Shown piece after piece: positions 50,044-58,116 of a DNA stretch of 64,000 bases (position 1 is its first letter; the number at the start of each line of letters is the position of its first letter). This DNA comes from Xanthomonas arboricola pv. populi. Its GTDB lineage: Bacteria > Pseudomonadota > Gammaproteobacteria > Xanthomonadales > Xanthomonadaceae. The notes beneath the pieces are model-generated. The model had not been told where the DNA came from. It searched no databases and saw only the letters and a program-made list of their open reading frames with translations. A program made the position numbers and the translations under genes. The stretch is taken from positions 532,975-596,974 of the forward strand of contig NZ_MDEB01000002.1 in the NCBI RefSeq assembly GCF_002939945.1. Direction: 5' to 3'.

Positions 50044-50733
50044 TCAATCTGGCTCACGTCCGCTTTTTCTAAGCACGGCGCCAGCGATCTTTGCATCATC
50101 TACTCCACACTCCCTTACCGCAGCGGCACATGCCGACCTCACAGCCTCAAGATCGCTTGCAATCAGCGCCAGCACCGTAACAAGAAGCTCGTGCGCGCGT
50201 ACAAGTTCCTCAACTGGCTGTTCATCAAGCAGGATTTTATAGTTGTTGTGTGTGGAGGCGAACATGCCCATGGCTCTGACCAACCTGGGTCCCGTCAGGT
50301 CGTCGAGATAGTGATATCGATCCGCCAACCTTTCCGTAAGTGGGAACGCTATCAGTCCCATGTTGCCCATGACGTCTTTCCGGTAGGTCAGGTTGGCGAC
50401 AAAGTAGCCCTCGCTCTCCTGTTTCGACAGATGTGCATGCAGTTCAAGAAGGCGCTGGCGATTGGTGCTGATTTCTGCGGTTATTTGAATCAGCAGGAGA
50501 ATTCGTTCTTTCTTGTCGCGTGCGAGCTGGCGGTCAGATTCCTTACTAGCCAAGCTGACAGCCAAATGACTCGCGTCGTTGGCTGCTTTTCCCAACCGAT
50601 AGGTGACAAAGCCCAATACAGACGTCGTGATCACCGCCGCCAAGGCACCAATTGCCGCCCAGGCGTCCCACCACACGACGCATCCGTCTTGCCCAACCTG
50701 CCAACATTGACTGAGGCCAAGCCACCAATCCAT
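50044..50733 (-). CDS. N-terminally membrane-anchored cargo protein B
   Basis: A 229-residue protein sharing the start of protein A: LSQCWQVGQDGCVVWWDAWAAIGALAAV, one membrane helix, then a long helical cytoplasmic domain (STNRQRLLELHAHLSKQE and a C-terminal helix bundle). It reads opposite to the flanking methyltransferase genes and lies where the C5 methyltransferase loses its end, so it probably arrived by replacement of that part. Confidence 0.68.
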   Translation of the reverse strand: MDWWLGLSQCWQVGQDGCVVWWDAWAAIGALAAVITTSVLGFVTYRLGKAANDASHLAVSLASKESDRQLARDKKERILLLIQITAEISTNRQRLLELHAHLSKQESEGYFVANLTYRKDVMGNMGLIAFPLTERLADRYHYLDDLTGPRLVRAMGMFASTHNNYKILLDEQPVEELVRAHELLVTVLALIASDLEAVRSACAAAVRECGVDDAKIAGAVLRKSGREPD

Positions 50734-50797
50734 TCCCTGACTCCCCTATGCGTCTATTCGCATTCTGCCATGGCTGCTATTCGCCAGGAGTTTGCCC

Positions 50798-52036
50798 ATG
50801 GCTGACACCGTTCCTGGAAGCACCATCCGCGTAGGCAATTGCCTGCAAGTGATGCGCGGGATGCCCGAAGGCTCGGTCGACGCTATCGTCACGGACCCGC
50901 CGTACGGCCTGTCCTTCATGGGCAAGCACTGGGACTACGACGTGCCCAGCACTGCCATCTGGGCCGAGTGCCTACGTGTGCTCAAGCCGGGCGGCTACCT
51001 GCTGGGATTTGCCGCAACGCGCACGCAACACCGCATGGCTGTGCGCATCGAGGATGCCGGCTTCGAAATCAGGGACATGCTCGCATGGATCTATGGGAGC
51101 GGGTTCCCCAAGTCACTCAATGGCCCCTGGGGCGGTACCGCGCTGAAACCGGCATTGGAACCGATCACCATGGCGCGCAAGCCGCTGATCGGGACGGTAG
51201 CGGCAAACCATGCACTGCATAGAACCGGCGGCCTAAGCATTGATCCATGCCGTGTCGCCGCTGAGAGGATGCAGCCGAATACTGGCGCCGACGGCATGCC
51301 GCGGCGTAACGCTGATGAGCTGCGGGGCGCCGGCATAGTCACCCTGCCGGATCAACTCGGCCGATGGCCAGCAAACGTGATGCACGACGGCAGTGAGGAA
51401 GTACTCGCAGCGTTCCCGAATGCGCCAGGCCAACTGGCCAATGCCAGCACAAATAGCGATCAGCGCAAAACGCAGAACACTTACGGAGCGATGCGCCGCG
51501 GTCCGGGTGACGAGCCCAGCGCTGACAGTGAGAACGCCGGACAGGTTAACTCCCGGATGAAGCCCGGCATGCGGAGGATGGATGCTGGGAGCGCGGCGCG
51601 ATTCTTCTACTGCGCCAAAGCCAGCAAGGCCGATCGAGACGACGGCCTGGAGTCACTCGAAGCGAAGCCGCACGCGCTATCGGGCGGAAGCTGCGCAGCG
51701 ATCGCAGCCGGCGGCGACCTAGACCGAGTGCATTCGATTGGCTTGAATCGGGTGAAGGATCGGCGTAACAACCACCCAACGGTGAAGCCCACGGACCTGA
51801 TGCGCTACCTGTGCCGGCTAGTGACGCCCGCAGGCGGAATCGTGCTGGATCCCTTCATGGGCAGCGGCAGCACCGGCAAGGCAGCAGCGCTCGAAGGCTT
51901 CACCTTCGTTGGCATCGAACTGGACCCGGCATACGCCGCGATCGCCGAGGCGCGCATCGCAGCCACCATCGAGGCAGCCGCGCGCGAAGCGGCACTGCCG
52001 ACACAGATCGGCCTTCCACTTGGAGACGCGGCATGA
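50798..52036 (+). CDS. Beta-class amino DNA methyltransferase (N4/N6)
   Basis: A 412-residue protein. Motif IV TDPPYGL is near the start (Asp33-Tyr36), and the SAM motif LDPFMGSGSTGKAA is near the end, with the target-recognition region between: the beta-class order. NNHPTVKPTDLMRYL precedes the SAM motif as in DNA adenine/cytosine-N4 methyltransferases. No restriction nuclease is adjacent, so it is probably an orphan phage methylase that protects or marks phage DNA. AGGAG precedes the ATG at 50798. Confidence 0.9.
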   Translation: MADTVPGSTIRVGNCLQVMRGMPEGSVDAIVTDPPYGLSFMGKHWDYDVPSTAIWAECLRVLKPGGYLLGFAATRTQHRMAVRIEDAGFEIRDMLAWIYGSGFPKSLNGPWGGTALKPALEPITMARKPLIGTVAANHALHRTGGLSIDPCRVAAERMQPNTGADGMPRRNADELRGAGIVTLPDQLGRWPANVMHDGSEEVLAAFPNAPGQLANASTNSDQRKTQNTYGAMRRGPGDEPSADSENAGQVNSRMKPGMRRMDAGSAARFFYCAKASKADRDDGLESLEAKPHALSGGSCAAIAAGGDLDRVHSIGLNRVKDRRNNHPTVKPTDLMRYLCRLVTPAGGIVLDPFMGSGSTGKAAALEGFTFVGIELDPAYAAIAEARIAATIEAAAREAALPTQIGLPLGDAA

Positions 52037-52075
52037 AAAAGCCTCTCTCTGTCCAAATTTCCGGCCAAGCCGCTT

Positions 52076-52423
52076 ATGACTGATCAATCCGAAGTCATGA
52101 CGCTCCCACAGGCCGCTGATTATCTGAAGCTCCACCCAGTCACCCTCCGCGGAATGATGAAGACCCGCAAGCATCCACCTGGCCGCAAACTCGGCGGCCG
52201 GTGGCGATTCCATAAGTCGGCACTCGACGCCTACCTGTCTGGTGAACCATGGCAAGAAGTCCCTACATCCTCGTCGCACGCGGCAAGAAAAACACCTGGT
52301 ACGTCCGCTACACCGACCCAAGCGGACAGCGCGTATTTCGAAGCACTGGGACTGCCGACCGGACGCTCGCAACCGAGTGGGCTTCAAAACTGCATGCGGA
52401 AACGTACCGCACGAGCCGCCTAG
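52076..52423 (+). CDS. Excisionase-like helix-turn-helix protein
   Basis: A protein of up to 115 residues. The first 60 are an HTH-17/excisionase-type domain: MTLPQAADYLKLHPVTLRGMMKTRKHP, then GGRWRFHKSALDAYLSG. The rest overlaps the integrase gene by 175 bases in another frame and is low quality. Xis-int overlap is typical of lambda. A 16-codon frame (52033-52083) lies between the methyltransferase and this start and may be a coupling leader. Confidence 0.75.
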   Translation: MTDQSEVMTLPQAADYLKLHPVTLRGMMKTRKHPPGRKLGGRWRFHKSALDAYLSGEPWQEVPTSSSHAARKTPGTSATPTQADSAYFEALGLPTGRSQPSGLQNCMRKRTARAA

Positions 52424-53454
52424 GCGAAAAACCCCAGCGCCGCTGGGTCGAAGCCGTGCCGCGCTGGCTGGCCGACAAGCAAGCCAAGCGCAGCCTCGGC
52501 AAAGACCTACATAACCTGCGTTGGCTGGATGCACATCTGCGTGAGAAAACGCTGGGGGAGATCGACTCGGATCTCCTTGCGGAGCTGCTGGTGCTCCGCA
52601 TGGCCGAGCCTCGCGTGAAGCGTGCTGGCCGCAAGGATGAGCGCACCACCTCCCGCTGCACCGCTGAGAAGATGCTTGCACTGGTCCGCTCGATCCTGCG
52701 CGCGGCGCACAGCTGGGGGTGGCTAGACCATGTCCCTGCGATGCGCTTGCAAGAGAACGGCAAGGCAAAAGAGGACTACCGCTGGCTCACGGTCAGGGAG
52801 GCTGAGCGGTTGCACGACGAGTTGGCGGAGCATCTGCGTGCGCCCTATCTGTTTGCGCTGGCGACCGGCTGGCGCGAGCAGAATGTGTTGCGCCTGGAAT
52901 GGAGCCGGATCGATCTGCGCCGCAAGGTGGCCTGGGTCGCCGGCACCCAGGTCAAGGCGAAGCGCGCGATCGGCTCACCGCTCAACGACCAGGCCATGGC
53001 CGTGCTGGCCACACAGAAGGGCAAGCACCCACGCTGGGTGTTTCCGAACGACGAAGGCGAGCCGTACGACCGCGGCAACAACCACGGCTTCAAGGCCGCC
53101 CAGCGGCGCGCCCGTATCGCGCCACTGCGTTGGCACGATCTGCGGCACACATGGGCCAGCTGGCACGTCATGGCCGGCACGTCGCTGCGCTCGCTCATGG
53201 AGCTGGGTGGCTGGCGCTCGTACCAATCCGTCTTGCGCTACGCTCACCTGTCGCCGGAACACTTGGCGATCGACGCAGCACGTTTACCGACTTTGGCAAC
53301 TGGTGCAAAATCGGATCAAATCATTTGGAAGGCTGTTGGATCAGCAGCGACTAGAAGGAGCGAAATGCCCGCGCTGCAACGCTTAGAAATGGTGGCCGAG
53401 GACGGAATCGAACCGCCGACACGGGGATTTTCAATCCCCTGCTCTACCAACTGA
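52249..53454 (+). CDS. int: Tyrosine-type integrase reading into tRNA-Phe
   Basis: A 401-residue recombinase with a DNA-binding N-terminus, SAM-like core-binding domain, and a catalytic domain with Arg209 (ATGWREQNVLRL), Lys near 236-239, His296-Asp-Leu-Arg299 (RWHDLRHTW), Trp322 (GGWRS) and nucleophile Tyr331 (LRYAHLS). The last 22 residues (from about residue 380) are encoded by the att core and the tRNA gene on the opposite strand. In the excised circle the final residues would change from PCSTN to RNRKSK. It drives integration at tRNA-Phe. Confidence 0.95.
   Translation: MARSPYILVARGKKNTWYVRYTDPSGQRVFRSTGTADRTLATEWASKLHAETYRTSRLGEKPQRRWVEAVPRWLADKQAKRSLGKDLHNLRWLDAHLREKTLGEIDSDLLAELLVLRMAEPRVKRAGRKDERTTSRCTAEKMLALVRSILRAAHSWGWLDHVPAMRLQENGKAKEDYRWLTVREAERLHDELAEHLRAPYLFALATGWREQNVLRLEWSRIDLRRKVAWVAGTQVKAKRAIGSPLNDQAMAVLATQKGKHPRWVFPNDEGEPYDRGNNHGFKAAQRRARIAPLRWHDLRHTWASWHVMAGTSLRSLMELGGWRSYQSVLRYAHLSPEHLAIDAARLPTLATGAKSDQIIWKAVGSAATRRSEMPALQRLEMVAEDGIEPPTRGFSIPCSTN
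53386..53437. repeat. attR, 52-bp core repeat
   Basis: Identical to 10190-10241. Here the repeat forms the 3' part of the intact tRNA-Phe (positions 29-76 of the tRNA plus four bases beyond). The phage therefore supplies the 3' half and keeps the tRNA functional. Confidence 0.95.
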
Positions 53455-53465
53455 GCTACTCGGCC
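53390..53465 (-). tRNA. tRNA-Phe (anticodon GAA)
   Basis: The 76-base leftward gene has a 7-bp acceptor stem GGCCGAG/CTCGGCC, a D-arm AGCTCAGTTGGTAGAGC, an anticodon stem GGGGA/TCCCC with loop TTGAAAA (anticodon GAA at 53430-53432), TTCGATTC in the T-arm and an encoded CCA end. The prophage ends inside it. Confidence 0.97.
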
Positions 53466-53644
53466 ACTATCGCAACATGCTGCCTGCGTTGCGAGGACGC
53501 GCATCATAGCGAGCAGGCGCAGTTTGGGCAAGCGTTGTGATGAACTTTGTTACGGGCCGGCGCGACGCCTGTGCTTTCCTGCACCGGTTCACGCCGCGCG
53601 GCGGGCGGCATGGCCTAGCCTGCGCAGGTCCCGAGGAGATTGTC

Positions 53645-54181
53645 ATGCGCCTGCCCTGCCTGCTGCTGTCGTTCGCCTTGTTGCTGCCGCTGACGGCCGC
53701 CGCCCAACAGCCGGTGCGCGCGGTGCCGCAACTGGACATCTCCCGCTACGCGGGCCAGTGGCACGAGATCGCGCATCTTCCGGTGTCGTTCCAGAAGAAG
53801 TGCCGCAGCGACATCACCGCCAGCTACACCTTGCGCGACGATGGCCTGATCGGCGTGCGCAACGGCTGCCGCAGCGCCGATGGCGAGCTGACCCAGGCCG
53901 ACGGAGTGGCGCGCCCGGTCGACGGCCAGCCCGGACAGTTGCAGGTGCGCTTTGCCCCGGAATGGCTGAGCTGGTTGCCGCTGGTGTGGGCCGACTATTG
54001 GGTGATCGCACTCGACCCGGACTACCAGTGGGCTGTGGTCGGCGAACCGGATCGCAACTATCTGTGGATCCTGTCGCGCTCGCCACAGATGCAGCGCGCG
54101 CAGTTCGAGCAGCTCAAGGCCCGGGCCGCGCAGATGGGCTACGACCTGTCGCCGCTGATCGTGGCTGCGCCGCTGCGTTGA
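53645..54181 (+). CDS. Blc-type lipocalin
   Basis: A 178-residue protein with a signal peptide (MRLPCLLLSFALLLPLTAAA). LDISRYAGQWHEIAHLP is the lipocalin N-terminal motif (GxW). YWVIALDPDYQWAVVGEPDRNYLWILSR is the conserved strand block of Blc in pieces. Bacterial lipocalins bind lipids in the periplasm. No lipobox Cys is present after the signal, so it is likely soluble, unlike E. coli Blc. Confidence 0.9.
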   Translation: MRLPCLLLSFALLLPLTAAAQQPVRAVPQLDISRYAGQWHEIAHLPVSFQKKCRSDITASYTLRDDGLIGVRNGCRSADGELTQADGVARPVDGQPGQLQVRFAPEWLSWLPLVWADYWVIALDPDYQWAVVGEPDRNYLWILSRSPQMQRAQFEQLKARAAQMGYDLSPLIVAAPLR

Positions 54182-54325
54182 CTCGGTGGCCCGAGCGCGC
54201 GCCGCGCCGAGGCGCACGCCGCAACGCCTGCACCCTTACACGCCGCGAGGCAGCAAGGCAGCAAGGCAGCAACCGTACTGCGTAGTATTCTTGGCGCCGC
54301 CTCATCCCGCCAAGGACTTCAATAC

Positions 54326-54802
54326 ATGCGTCGCGCCTCCCGTCTCCTGATCGTCTCGCTGGCCTGCGGCCTGCTGCTGAGCGCCTGCGGCGGTGCGGTA
54401 CGCCGCGTGTCCGAGCCGGCTGCCAGCATCCAGCAATTGACCGTGCGTGCCGACGGCTCCTGGTCGGTCGATCTGCGGTTGCAGAACTACAGCAGCATCC
54501 CGATGCAGTTCGAGCGCGTCGCACTGGAGATTTCCACAGGCGACCAGGTCGCCGGCAAGCTCGACCAGACAATCGGTATCTCGATCGGCCCGGAAACCGC
54601 CGACGTGGTGACCGTCAGCGTGCAGCCGACCTCGCTGGGCCGCATCACCGTCGCCGATGTGCTCGCCGCTGGCCGCTCGCTGCCTTACTCGCTCAAGGGC
54701 ACGGTATGGGCGACGCCGCAGGACAAGAAGCAGCGCGATTTCAGCGTCGAGTCGCGCAACACGCTCAGCCCGGCCCCGGGCCTCAACGGCGTGCTGCGCT
54801 GA
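54326..54802 (+). CDS. LEA14-like lipoprotein
   Basis: A 158-residue protein with lipobox LLLSAC (Cys21). The mature part (WSVDLRLQNYSSIPMQFERVALEIS) resembles the LEA14/WHy domain fold. It has a stem-less, short gap before the acyl-CoA dehydrogenase gene and may share its transcript. Function unknown, probably outer-membrane associated. Confidence 0.78.
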   Translation: MRRASRLLIVSLACGLLLSACGGAVRRVSEPAASIQQLTVRADGSWSVDLRLQNYSSIPMQFERVALEISTGDQVAGKLDQTIGISIGPETADVVTVSVQPTSLGRITVADVLAAGRSLPYSLKGTVWATPQDKKQRDFSVESRNTLSPAPGLNGVLR

Positions 54803-54839
54803 CGCGCACGCCTTCCCGCACTCGTTTGAAGGATTCCGC

Positions 54840-56633
54840 ATGAGCAGCTACACCGCCCCGCTGACCGATTTCCGCTTCGCCCTGCACGACGTGCTAGGCG
54901 CGCAGGCCCTGTTCGCCCGGCTCGGCTATCCCGACGCCAGCACCGACATCATCGACGCCGTGCTCGAAGAGGCCGGCCGCTTCACCGCGCAGGTGCTGGC
55001 GCCGCTCAACAGCATCGGCGACGAAATCGGCTGCGCCTTCGACAAGAGCACTCACGCGGTGACCACCCCGCCCGGCTTCCGCGCGGCCTACGACCAGTTC
55101 GTGGAAGGCGGCTGGAACGGGCTCACCGCCGAGACGCAATTCGGCGGCCAGGGCATGCCGCATACGCTGGGCGTGCCGTTGAGCGAAATGATCAATGCCG
55201 CCAACCTGGCCTGGGGCAACTTCCCGCTGCTCTCGCATGGCGCGATGGAAGCGCTGCGCCAGCACGGTGAAACCTGGCAGCAGGATGTCTTCCTCAAGCC
55301 GCTGATCGACGGCCGCTGGACCGGCACCATGTGCCTGACCGAGCCGCATTGCGGCACCGACCTGGGCCTGCTCAAGACCCGCGCCGAGCCCAACGCCGAC
55401 GGCAGCTATGCCATCACCGGCACCAAGATCTTCATCACCGCCGGCGAGCACGATCTCACCGACAACATCGTGCATCTGGTGCTGGCCAAACTGCCGGATG
55501 CACCGGCCGGCGCCAAGGGCATCTCGCTGTTCGTCACCCCCAAGTTCAAGGTGGACCGCGAGGGCAACGTGGGCGAGTGCAACGCGCTGCACTGCGGTTC
55601 GATCGAGCACAAGATGGGTATCAAGGGCTCGGTGACCTGCGTGATGAACTTCGAAGGCGCGCAGGGCTATCTGGTCGGCAAGCCGCACAAGGGTCTGCAG
55701 GCCATGTTTACGATGATGAATACCGCGCGCCTGAGCGTGGGCCTGCAGGGCATCGGCCTGTCCGAGCGGGCGTATCAGAACGCGCTGCGCTATACCCGCG
55801 AGCGCCTGCAATCGCGCGCGCTCAGCGGCGCCAGGTTTCCCGACAAGCCGGCCGACCCGATCATCGTGCATCCGGACGTGCGCCGCATGCTGCTGACCAT
55901 CAAGTCGCTGACCGAGGGCAGCCGCCTGCTCGCGCTGCATGCTGCCAGCCTGGTCGACGTGGCCCACCGCGGTGCCACCGAGCAGGAACGTGCCGACGCC
56001 GAGACCCTGGTGAGCTTCCTCACCCCGATCTCCAAGGCCTGCCAGACCGAGTGGTCGATCGAGAACACCTACCACGCGCTGCAGTGCTTCGGCGGCCACG
56101 GCTACATCCGCGAATACGGCATGGAGCAGCTGGCCCGCGACGCACGCATCACCACCATCTACGAAGGCACCACCGGCATCCAGGCGCTGGATCTGATCGG
56201 CCGCAAGACCGCTGCCAGCCAGGCGGCAGGACTGAAGCTGTTCCTGGCCGATGTGGAAACCTTTGCCAATGCACAGGAAGGCAACGCAGCGCTGGCCGAG
56301 TTCATCAAGCCACTGCGCGACAAGTGCAGCGAGTGGGCGATGCTGACCCGCGACGTGCTCGATCGCGCCGCCCGCAACCCGGACGAACTCGGTGCCGCCA
56401 GCTACGACTACCTGTTCTATTCGGGCTATGTGGTGCTGGCGTACTGGTGGGCGCGTAGCGTGGCCGCTGCCGATGCTTCCGCGCACGGCGAGGACTTCAA
56501 ACGTGCCAAGCGCGAAACCGCCCGCTTCTACTTCGCACGCGTGTTGCCGCGCACGCTGACCCATGCCGCCACCATCCGCAGCGGCGCCACGCCGTTGATG
56601 ACGCTGGAAGCGGAACTGTTCGGCGAAGCCTGA
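54840..56633 (+). CDS. Acyl-CoA dehydrogenase
   Basis: A 597-residue, FAD-dependent enzyme of the large acyl-CoA dehydrogenase group. CLTEPHCGTDLGLLKTRA and the ITGTKIFITAGEHD segments are the FAD-binding hallmarks. The QCFGGHGYIREYGMEQLARD block carries the C-terminal signature. It catalyses the first step of fatty-acid beta-oxidation. Length matches the FadE-like forms with an extra C-terminal domain. The exact chain-length preference is unknown. Confidence 0.93.
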   Translation: MSSYTAPLTDFRFALHDVLGAQALFARLGYPDASTDIIDAVLEEAGRFTAQVLAPLNSIGDEIGCAFDKSTHAVTTPPGFRAAYDQFVEGGWNGLTAETQFGGQGMPHTLGVPLSEMINAANLAWGNFPLLSHGAMEALRQHGETWQQDVFLKPLIDGRWTGTMCLTEPHCGTDLGLLKTRAEPNADGSYAITGTKIFITAGEHDLTDNIVHLVLAKLPDAPAGAKGISLFVTPKFKVDREGNVGECNALHCGSIEHKMGIKGSVTCVMNFEGAQGYLVGKPHKGLQAMFTMMNTARLSVGLQGIGLSERAYQNALRYTRERLQSRALSGARFPDKPADPIIVHPDVRRMLLTIKSLTEGSRLLALHAASLVDVAHRGATEQERADAETLVSFLTPISKACQTEWSIENTYHALQCFGGHGYIREYGMEQLARDARITTIYEGTTGIQALDLIGRKTAASQAAGLKLFLADVETFANAQEGNAALAEFIKPLRDKCSEWAMLTRDVLDRAARNPDELGAASYDYLFYSGYVVLAYWWARSVAAADASAHGEDFKRAKRETARFYFARVLPRTLTHAATIRSGATPLMTLEAELFGEA

Positions 56634-56663
56634 GCAAGCGCCATCCTCGCGGCGAGCTGCCGC

Positions 56664-56938
56664 CGTCGTAACAGCGGCCCTGGCCGCGATGAGGCATCAC
56701 CGATCGGCGAAACCTCGCGCCCAGGTGCGCTCCTACGGCAACATCCCAGGATTCCGCCGCTGTCGTAGGAGCGGACCTGGCCGCGACGAGGCATCACCGA
56801 TCGGCGAGACGTCGTGCCCGGGTACGCTCCTACGGCAACATCGCAGGATTCCGCAGCTGTCGTAGGAGCGGACCTGGCCGCGACGAGGCATCACCGATCG
56901 GCGAGACGTCGCGCCCGGGTACGCTCCTACAGCTAAAC
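56664..56938. repeat. Three tandem 97-bp repeats with inverted ends
   Basis: Copies start at 56664, 56761 and 56858, exactly 97 bases apart; the last two are nearly identical and the first is degraded. Each holds GTAGGAGCGGACCTGGCCGC at its left, a core GAGGCATCACCGATCGGCGA, and CGCTCCTAC on the right, so GTAGGAGCG/CGCTCCTAC forms an inverted pair. This looks like a family of palindromic intergenic elements of xanthomonads. Confidence 0.85.
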
Positions 56939-57089
56939 AAGGCCTGCGACGCGTCCGAAGATTGATGACGCAGCACGGCGGCATCGCGGCCGGGCGGAGA
57001 CGTGCTGATCCCCTGATTGCAAGACGCGCGCCAAAGCGGTTCGCTGCGATACACAAACTGTCAACGATCGGGTATAAGCTGTTTTCCCG

Positions 57090-57746
57090 ATGGAGACAGA
57101 CACGCACGCAGGTGATGTGATCTTCCCCGGAGGCTGTTCTGCTCCGGTCGCGGGCAGCGCTGTCGGTGCGATCCGGCAACTTCCCACGTTGCGCCTGCTC
57201 TCGCTCGATGCGCATGGTCGCGTACTGGACTGGATCAACTGGCAGGACGCCGCCTGTCTGTACGCACGCGATGCGGTGTCCTGGACGCTGGGCGAGCCCT
57301 GCATGCAGATCCATGGCGGCATCTCGCGCCTGACCGGCGAGCGCAGCGTGCTGGAATTGCATCCCATCATCGCTGCACGCGGGCACGCGCGTTCGCGTGC
57401 GCTGGACCCGACGCCGACCCTCAGCAACACCGCCCTGTTCGCGCGCGACTCGCAGTTGTGCATGTATTGCGGCCAGCACTTCAGTCGCCCGCATCTGACC
57501 CGCGATCACGTCATGCCGGTGTCCAAGGGCGGCCGCGACAGCTGGGAGAACGTGGTCACCGCCTGCTTCCAGTGCAACTCGCGCAAGGCCAACCGGACGC
57601 CACAGCAGGCGCATATGCCGCTGCTGGCCGTGCCGTATCGCCCCAGCTGGATCGAACATCTGATCCTGTCCAATCGCAACATCCTCTCCGACCAGATGGC
57701 GTTCCTGCGCGCGCAGTTGCCCAAGCGCTCGAAACTGTCGCTGTAG
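57090..57746 (+). CDS. HNH endonuclease
   Basis: A 218-residue protein. The C-terminal half has CMYCGQHFSRPHLTRDHVMPVSKGG in two pieces and NVVTACFQCNSRK: two CxxC pairs around the DH motif and HNH core, i.e. a zinc-stabilised HNH (His-Asn-His) nuclease. The N-terminal half (residues 1-115) is not recognised. Chromosomal HNH proteins of this kind are common in xanthomonads; the natural substrate is unknown. Confidence 0.87.
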   Translation: METDTHAGDVIFPGGCSAPVAGSAVGAIRQLPTLRLLSLDAHGRVLDWINWQDAACLYARDAVSWTLGEPCMQIHGGISRLTGERSVLELHPIIAARGHARSRALDPTPTLSNTALFARDSQLCMYCGQHFSRPHLTRDHVMPVSKGGRDSWENVVTACFQCNSRKANRTPQQAHMPLLAVPYRPSWIEHLILSNRNILSDQMAFLRAQLPKRSKLSL

Positions 57747-57750
57747 TCCG

Positions 57751-58113
57751 CTATGTGCTGGCTCGGCACGACGATCCGGCTTGAGCGCCGAGTACGAGCG
57801 TCGGTCTCGGCCGACCGGGAGAAGGCGTCGCATACCGTGTCGAGCGCGTCGGTTCACGACGACCCATCGCCCGCGCCTCTCCTCCCACTGCGCGCTGGCT
57901 CCACCCGAGAGCCCTACGAACGTCCACGCAACACCCCCGACCCCTGATCCGTGCCCCTGACCCGGGTGCGGCAGATTGCCGCAGCCCTGAGCACTCGGCA
58001 CGCGCGCCTGCACTGCCGACGGGCGCTGCCATCACTTCCCGCTGACAGCTGAACCGGTTTGCTTGCCGGGCCTTCGCATGGGGAGGACAATACGGATTCA
58101 GAACATTGACACG
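57751..58113. other. Gap between HNH gene and dxs
   Basis: About 360 bases without a convincing gene. The rightward frame at 57753-57947 has shadow composition. GGGAGGA at 58081 may be the ribosome binding region of dxs, although it lies far from the chosen start. Confidence 0.5.
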
Positions 58114-58116
58114 ATG

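Larger units (their letters stand above)
10190..53437. mobile_element. Lambda-type temperate prophage in tRNA-Phe, about 43.2 kb
   Basis: The element is bounded by the 52-bp att repeat. The integrase lies next to the intact tRNA at the right end. All modules of a siphovirus-like genome are recognisable: integrase, excisionase-like gene, repressor and Cro-like pair, primase, VapE-type ATPase, TerS/TerL, portal, capsid, lysis genes, tail tube, G/GT frameshift pair, tape measure and J-like tail tip. No essential structural gene appears broken, so it may be inducible, although a C5 methyltransferase is clearly inactivated. Confidence 0.95.

Noticed and set aside
49627..50805. One 392-residue rightward gene
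   Set aside because: Only the first 105 or so codons look like a methyltransferase; the rest is antisense to a well-formed leftward gene.
56664..56938. CRISPR array
   Set aside because: The repeated unit is 97 bases with no unique spacers; it is a tandem repeat with inverted ends.
57753..57947. Rightward 64-residue frame before dxs
   Set aside because: Arg/Ser/Pro-rich, no ribosome binding site and no neighbour coupling.
56733..58013. Leftward 426-residue frame over the repeats and HNH gene
   Set aside because: It is open because of the repeats and shadows a clear HNH nuclease.
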